Below, in pieces: positions 58,801-64,000 of a DNA stretch of 64,000 nt (position 1 is its first letter; each line of letters opens with the position of its first letter). Made by a program: the position numbers and the translations under genes. The DNA is from Lottia gigantea (lineage: Eukaryota; Mollusca; Gastropoda; Lottiidae), in NCBI RefSeq assembly GCF_000327385.1, contig NW_008710115.1:499377-563376 (forward strand), in the 5' to 3' direction. The notes under the pieces are model-generated. The model did no database searches, was not told where the DNA came from, and worked only from the letters and a program-made list of their open reading frames with translations.

Positions 58801-61800
58801 AGAAATAGCCATCACTTACTGTTAACTTTACTCAAATCATCTACAAATTTACTGAAGAACGATCTGGTCTCAAATGTTGCTGGTACTAAAGAATTAGTTA
58901 AACAAGCATCAGATCTAGGATAGGTAGGTTTTGATGATAGACCAATCATACCAATCTATAATTATCAAAAATTAAATACATCATTTACTTACATAAGATT
59001 TGAATGACATTTAGAAGTGAGGATTATTCAAAAACACAAGACAATAGAATAAGCACACTTCTTAAAAGGGACGGAAGCGCCATTTTGGGAGGTTGATTTG
59101 ACCAATCTTGATAGGGCATTGCCAAAGTTTTCAAGATAACAAAGACCATCTTCCTTGAGAATTACCAGAGTTCTGCAGATAACACGGACCAGTCTTCCTT
59201 GGGCATTGCCAAAGTTCTCCAGATAAATGGTTAAGTACCTACTAATTAAGTTAATCAACATATATATTTGAGTGTGAGTTGTGCAGCAGATAGAAAATGG
59301 ATGACTTACTCTATCATTTTTGGAAAATGAACCCAGTAAATGTTTAGCAATAGCTTTAGCTGTATGTAGTTGATTTTTACTCATAGAATTACCATGGTCC
59401 ATCATAATTACAACATTCTTTCTCTGAGGCTGTATTGTAGATAGAAATACATCTCTGAAATAGAAGAATCAAATTTAATAAATAACTTGAGAAGGATAGA
59501 TGTCTGTTGACAATATATTCATTAAAATAACCTGCATCCATTATTGGTAAAGCCGAGTCAATGGCACTTTTGTTCAAAAAATTTGGATTTCATGCCTCTG
59601 TTTCGTGAAAAAATCTTTGGATAAAATATTGTCAGATCAGATGTCTGGAATTTACACTTACATTTTTCTATATACAGAAAAACCTACTTATGGCAGATAT
59701 TGGCCCTCAAATTTTTTTTAAAAACAGGGGCAGATCAACCTGGTTGAGTTTAATGTAATTTATCAAATACCAAGACACAATAAGATTAGAAACATATTAT
59801 GTGACAAATCAGTCATATGAAAAGTGACAGCTGTATTCAAGAAAATGCTTAATGCAACCCTCAAGGCTTTGTTTAAATGATTTTAAAAAAAAAAAGGTAA
59901 AATAAAACAGGAACTGAAGTATCAAGTACATTGTTAATATATTGTTTACTGATAGTATTAAATCCTATAGGTATATTTGAGAACTGTGTGTTATAATGAT
60001 AGAAAGTGATGTCTGTGGTAGTTGAACAGATTAGAGTTTAACTCCTAATTCTGTATAATAAACAAAGACTTTTTATTCCTCCAGATAAGACAGAGGTATT
60101 CAAAAAATCTGTATTTACAGACAAACAGCCTAGACCTAGTCAATTGTTCAATAATATAGAAGAAGAAAAAGAGTTGAGATATTATTTGTTGAAAAGCTGT
60201 GTAATGATTTCAAATCTACTGAAGACAAAGTAACTCAGGTATACATGTACAAGAGCCAAGTTTGTCTTTACGTCAATATTTTCTTAGCCACCTTAATCTA
60301 TTTGTTTGCCTTTTTAAGAGAAGATTTTCCTGTTGTCTTGGTTGTAAAAGACTTTGATGTTAGGGTAGACAGGGATGATTTTAAGTAAATACTTGTAAAT
60401 ACATTGCCCCTGTAACAAACTATTTACACAATAAGCTTTTAACTTTGTTTTTAAACCTTTGAAAACTACTACTACATTAGTGTGTGTATGCACCAACTGC
60501 ACTGTATGTATGTATTTGGTATGTTTCAAAACTAGCAGTATTTCCATTCAAACTGTATGTCTTACAGCCTATTACATTAGCTTATAAATGTAAGTTTAAA
60601 TCTTCATTAATTGAAATTATTTTTTGATTCTAAACATCACTAATTCAAAACACTAAAATTTAGAATGTAATGTTGATCTTAAGACAGCAAAAATTTCAAA
60701 TCACATTGACCATTGATTTTATATCTTAGTTTAAAATTATTGCTAAATAGGCAAGGTTTGCCAATATGGCACCACTTTTGGCGTGTATACAGCTAATAAT
60801 TTCTATTCAGGAAAATTATTACCAGAATTGCTTGGTAAATACCATCTTTAAACTGTAACATAGAATATTGTAAGAGAAAATAGTATAGAATGTTGTATAA
60901 TTACACATCAAAGACTGGTAATAGTGATATTCACATCTAGATGAATTATTAGACATTTTACTATTATTATATTCCATTTACTAGCTCTAATGATACATAC
61001 AACCAGTCAAATATTCAATACTTATATTACATACAACAATATATTGAGTTTTCATATTCAAAATGTGGAGTAGAAATGAAAGGAAATGAGAATTGATTTT
61101 AAAACATCAAAGACTAGGAAAATCAATGGAACATTTTTGAATTGTTTATGCAACTCGCTTAGTATTTTAAGGATATATGTCCAACTTTGAAAACATCTTC
61201 TTTCACATTATTTGACTTCTTGCTGAAAACTATGCATTCTGACCTTCTGATTACAAGACAACTCGATTAATATTAATAGTAATAGTAAATAGTAATATGA
61301 GGAGGCACCTGTTGTTTTTAATATACACTTTATGTGGTATTTATACTTAACTTCCTTATACTCAGTAGTGTATTTCTGGGGAGGGACATTGGTTACGTTG
61401 GCTTCTGGGGGACCTCTGTCAGCTTCCAGACCCCTGGCTCAAGAAGCTTTGGCCTTCACCTTAGAGAGACACCTCATTTTTGGCCACCTCTAGTAAAGTA
61501 TAACTATTACTCAAACTTGTTCCTCAAAAAATTAAAGATGATTGCTTCTGATAACTCATTGTTAAAGGAATAATTTGGATCTGTTAATTTATAGGTGATC
61601 TGAAAGCATGTCTTATTCAATCAAATGGATATAAAAAACCATAAAACTGAGTCCTTATTATACCACTGTCCAACAAACAACTATTTCTGTCACCAAAAGA
61701 GAAAGTTGTTCAAGGCACAATATATACCAGTAATAACTTGCATTGATCATATTTACTGTTTAGTCAGATTTGGTAATGAACAACAAATAACAATGACTGT

Positions 61801-63277
61801 TTGATTCATTTTCTCCATTTATGGTGAATGAACCTTTATATTTGTATGCAAAGAATTTGTAAATTTAACTAGTACAATTTGTAAATTTAACTAGTACAAT
61901 TTGTAAATCTTTAAATTTCACTAGTAAAATTTGTAAATTTGTTAAGCTTATATCTAATTTGTTAATTTGTTATCTACCCTTTTTATTCTTTACTAATAAC
62001 AGAAATTAAAATATCCTGAAAAAAAACACCCCATTGCTTTAGTACCAACCTCCACATAGATATACATGTTAGTCTAGTGTATACTTGAATATATTATCAA
62101 AATTAAAAATAACGCTATAAGCTTATTTATACAATGCATTTAAAAAATGTTTGTGATAGACAAATTACAATTGTTGTTTGACTTGATCTTATGTGATAGC
62201 CTAAGTACATTAAATTTAAATTTACGTCACCAACTCTTTTCATCAGACATAAAACTGATAAAAAAATACCCAGTGAAAAGATGAAAGAAATAGTTTCAGG
62301 CATAAAGACAAGATTGAATAGAGGAAATGTTTATTCATGTTATTAGAAAGGAATTTGAAATTAGCACATCAAAAACGTTCAAATGTTTTATGATGCCTCT
62401 AGTCAGTGTTGATCTACTTGAAAATTGTCCAACAGCTCAACAGTCTTCTGTGTTTAGAAAGCAAAAATCAATGGCTATAACAGTTTTCCTTCTGCATGAA
62501 TTTCCGCAAGTGATTCTATAGTCAATGATCAAAGAGATTGAACATAATATCACCTTTCTCTAGTTAAAACTACTGTCAATATACTGATTAATCAATAGCT
62601 GAACAGACAACTTCATTTACTCTTATCTAACACACACTGATTTACAGGCTAGTTTAGTACTGATAGTCTCTATTTATTATAACTAGTACCATTACCGTAC
62701 TCTACTTATTCATAGTTAAATTGGTCTTAGGTTATTAAACATGGTCAGCTATAATCATAATATTTCTTTCTTTACATCTCTCATATTAGAAATGGTGTCT
62801 GTATAAAGCCAATTTGTATTACAGAAAGAGATCATATACTTTATGTAGCGAAAAGGAAATTAATGTGTCCAGGCTGTACCATGTCAGTGAGCCACCATTG
62901 ATTTCAAATGTTGTATGTATGTATGTATGGTAGAATTTGAATAAAATAGACATTTTAAAAGCATCAGTTATATTTAAGGTATATTTTGGTTATATCTTCA
63001 TCAATACTAATACTGTCTAATACAGTAAGGTTATAAAGTTTTTGGACACTAATTACTTGTTTGCAATAGTAAGCTTACTGCAATTTTTTGTTACAATTAT
63101 TCTTGTTTCAATTACTTTAAGGTTAAAGAGTTACTGACCTGTGTCTTGTGTCATGGACATTATGACAATCTTGTGACCAGCGGAAACCATTAGCAGGATA
63201 TTCACTATGTATTCCTTCTGCTGAGATAAAATACTGCCATTTTAAAGTTGAAAAATACTGTACATTACTTCTCCATA
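49842..63277 (-). CDS. CACHD1: CACHD1, VWFA and cache domain protein, alpha2delta-like (21 exons, N-terminus outside)
   Basis: A single-pass membrane protein related to calcium-channel alpha2delta subunits; in vertebrates it modulates Cav3 channels. Exons (minus): 63277-63139, 59454-59310, 58955-58820, 58456-58241, 57885-57785, 57514-57382, 56977-56816, 56159-56036, 55581-55403, 55070-54838, 54449-54268, 53875-53765, 53508-53286, 52984-52886, 52752-52687, 52349-52263, 52101-51986, 51669-51553, 51290-51145, 50801-50565, 50266-49842. They give 1124 residues in one frame; human is about 1274, so roughly 150 N-terminal residues are missing. The VWA domain has a MIDAS-type [10 protein letters not shown] (DxGxS kept) and [19 protein letters not shown]. 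Cache regions include [19 protein letters not shown] and [19 protein letters not shown] Cys-rich stretch [20 protein letters not shown] precedes the span [20 protein letters not shown]. The tail has [19 protein letters not shown] and ends VQVHMVDSH, matching the human tail. Confidence 0.97.
56282..56795. repeat. 24-bp minisatellite in a CACHD1 intron, about 21 copies
   Basis: The unit is GATCATGATTCAAAGTTAAT followed by CCAA, with variants GTTATTGTAA and AAATTGTAA. The period of 24 is a multiple of three, so the minus strand stays open for 100 codons as an eight-residue repeat ([16 protein letters not shown]). It begins near the exon 56159-56036 side and runs to about 20 bases from the donor of exon 56977-56816. 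Confidence 0.9.
59098..59226. repeat. Three imperfect copies of a roughly 45-bp unit
   Basis: GGGCATTGCCAAAGTTTTCA, GAGAATTACCAGAGTTCTGC and GGGCATTGCCAAAGTTCTCC each follow a CTTG-containing lead and are followed by AGATAA. The array lies in the CACHD1 intron between exons 59454-59310 and 58955-58820. It follows the motif AAAGGGACGGAAGCGCCATT, which resembles one near 12390. Confidence 0.6.
59455..63138 (-). other. Large CACHD1 intron
   Basis: A 3.7-kb intron between the exon ending DTRH and that beginning DVFLSTIQ. No gene is seen on either strand. It contains a 22-bp tandem repeat (ATTTGTAAATTTAACTAGTA and CA) at about 61853-61945, three to four copies, the later ones diverged, and a short GTAT repeat near 62912. 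Confidence 0.6.
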
Positions 63278-64000
63278 CTGAAATACAAAAAGAAGCATTG
63301 TTGTGAAATTTGAGTTTTCAAAAGACAAAGTTAATAGATGGAAATATTTAGAAATCATTTCAATAAGCAATCCTATCTTGATGATTAAAAAAACTTCACA
63401 ATTCAACAAGGCCAATAACATCTTGCTCTATTTTTTTGAAGTTTTATTACCAGAATAATCGGGCAATTGATGGCATCGCATTAAATTTAGGTAATTTTCA
63501 GGAATAAGAATATGTCTAAGGATGTAGTATTATTCTATAAAAAAAAAAGTTGATAAATAAATTCTTGTTGTTGTAGGCATGTGTATTTTAATTGTAAACA
63601 AATCACAGACTTCGTTACAACTGTTCAAAGTAGCAGAAAGAATGCCAAGACAGAGAAAAAAAGTGGAATGCTGGCTCGATATTGTACATGTCATTCACTT
63701 CAAACAGAAGTAACCCTTGAAAAATGTTGCTTCATTTCTTACTTGCTAGAGGAAATGTAAACATAATGCTCTTAGTTTGTAAAATCTTTATTTTTGCACC
63801 TGAGGTAAAAGGATGACCTAACATTTGGTAGGATTAACAAGTTAGATCTAATTTCTAGTTAAACTAATATATTACATGTAAACTGTAGAGAATAAACAAT
63901 TTATCACTCAAAATTAACATATAAATTTCATCAATTTGCTGTGAAAAATATTTACATTGGACTTTGGTCTTGGCTGGTGCCTTATTCTCAAAAACTTTAC
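63278..64000 (-). other. CACHD1 intron running out of the window
   Basis: Sequence upstream of the first visible CACHD1 exon. No further exon could be identified; the exons for the roughly 150 N-terminal residues, with the signal peptide, must lie to the right. Confidence 0.6.

Overview
The window is AT-rich invertebrate nuclear DNA with GT-AG introns, short exons in long introns, and many small DNA transposons, SINE-like pieces and minisatellites. The recognisable proteins are close to their human counterparts, and there are Toll-like receptor and molluscan-style dispersed repeats, so a lophotrochozoan, most likely a mollusc, is the best guess (inference; no species marker was seen).

Layout: (1) 253-7808, plus strand, the 3' 13 exons of an RFX1/2/3-type transcription factor; its 5' end lies outside the window. 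(2) 11990-13778, plus, complete four-exon PLGRKT homologue. (3) 15319-19834, minus, nine exons with matching splice phases of a helical protein I do not recognise, possibly continuing to about 14590 and convergent with PLGRKT. (4) 21890-23673, plus, complete three-exon RNF11 with a CRE palindrome upstream. (5) 27597-31659, plus, WDR18 (ten exons; the short first coding exon is not resolved). (6) 32772-33350, plus, an unrecognised 192-residue coiled-coil ORF. (7) 34875-36903, minus, a Toll-like receptor split by one apparent frameshift. (8) 40174-46938, minus, the 3' 14 exons of a cysteine-rich multi-pass membrane protein. (9) 49842-63277, minus, 21 exons of CACHD1, with the N-terminus beyond the right edge.

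Mobile and repetitive DNA fills the gaps: hAT-type elements in an RFX intron and downstream of the RFX stop, two TA-flanked inverted-repeat elements, a Harbinger transposase fragment next to a 171-bp inverted-repeat MITE, a roughly 200-bp foldback element, tRNA-like SINEs, a tandem array of about 160-bp units, and minisatellites of 68 bp and 24 bp. The 68-bp array has grown out of an intron-exon boundary of the membrane-protein gene, so the intron now carries a series of identical splice acceptors.

The genes are ordinary, functionally unrelated neighbours: ciliary/neuronal transcription (RFX), a mitochondrial/plasma-membrane protein (PLGRKT), ubiquitin ligation (RNF11), ribosome biogenesis (WDR18), innate immunity (TLR) and calcium-channel modulation (CACHD1). 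I did not find a multi-gene system. The strongest leads are the two unrecognised genes, the exon-derived acceptor array, the PLGRKT without its C-terminal lysine, and the TLR with an altered BB loop. All exon limits come from reading splice sites and phases by eye; the summed exon lengths of each model keep one open frame.
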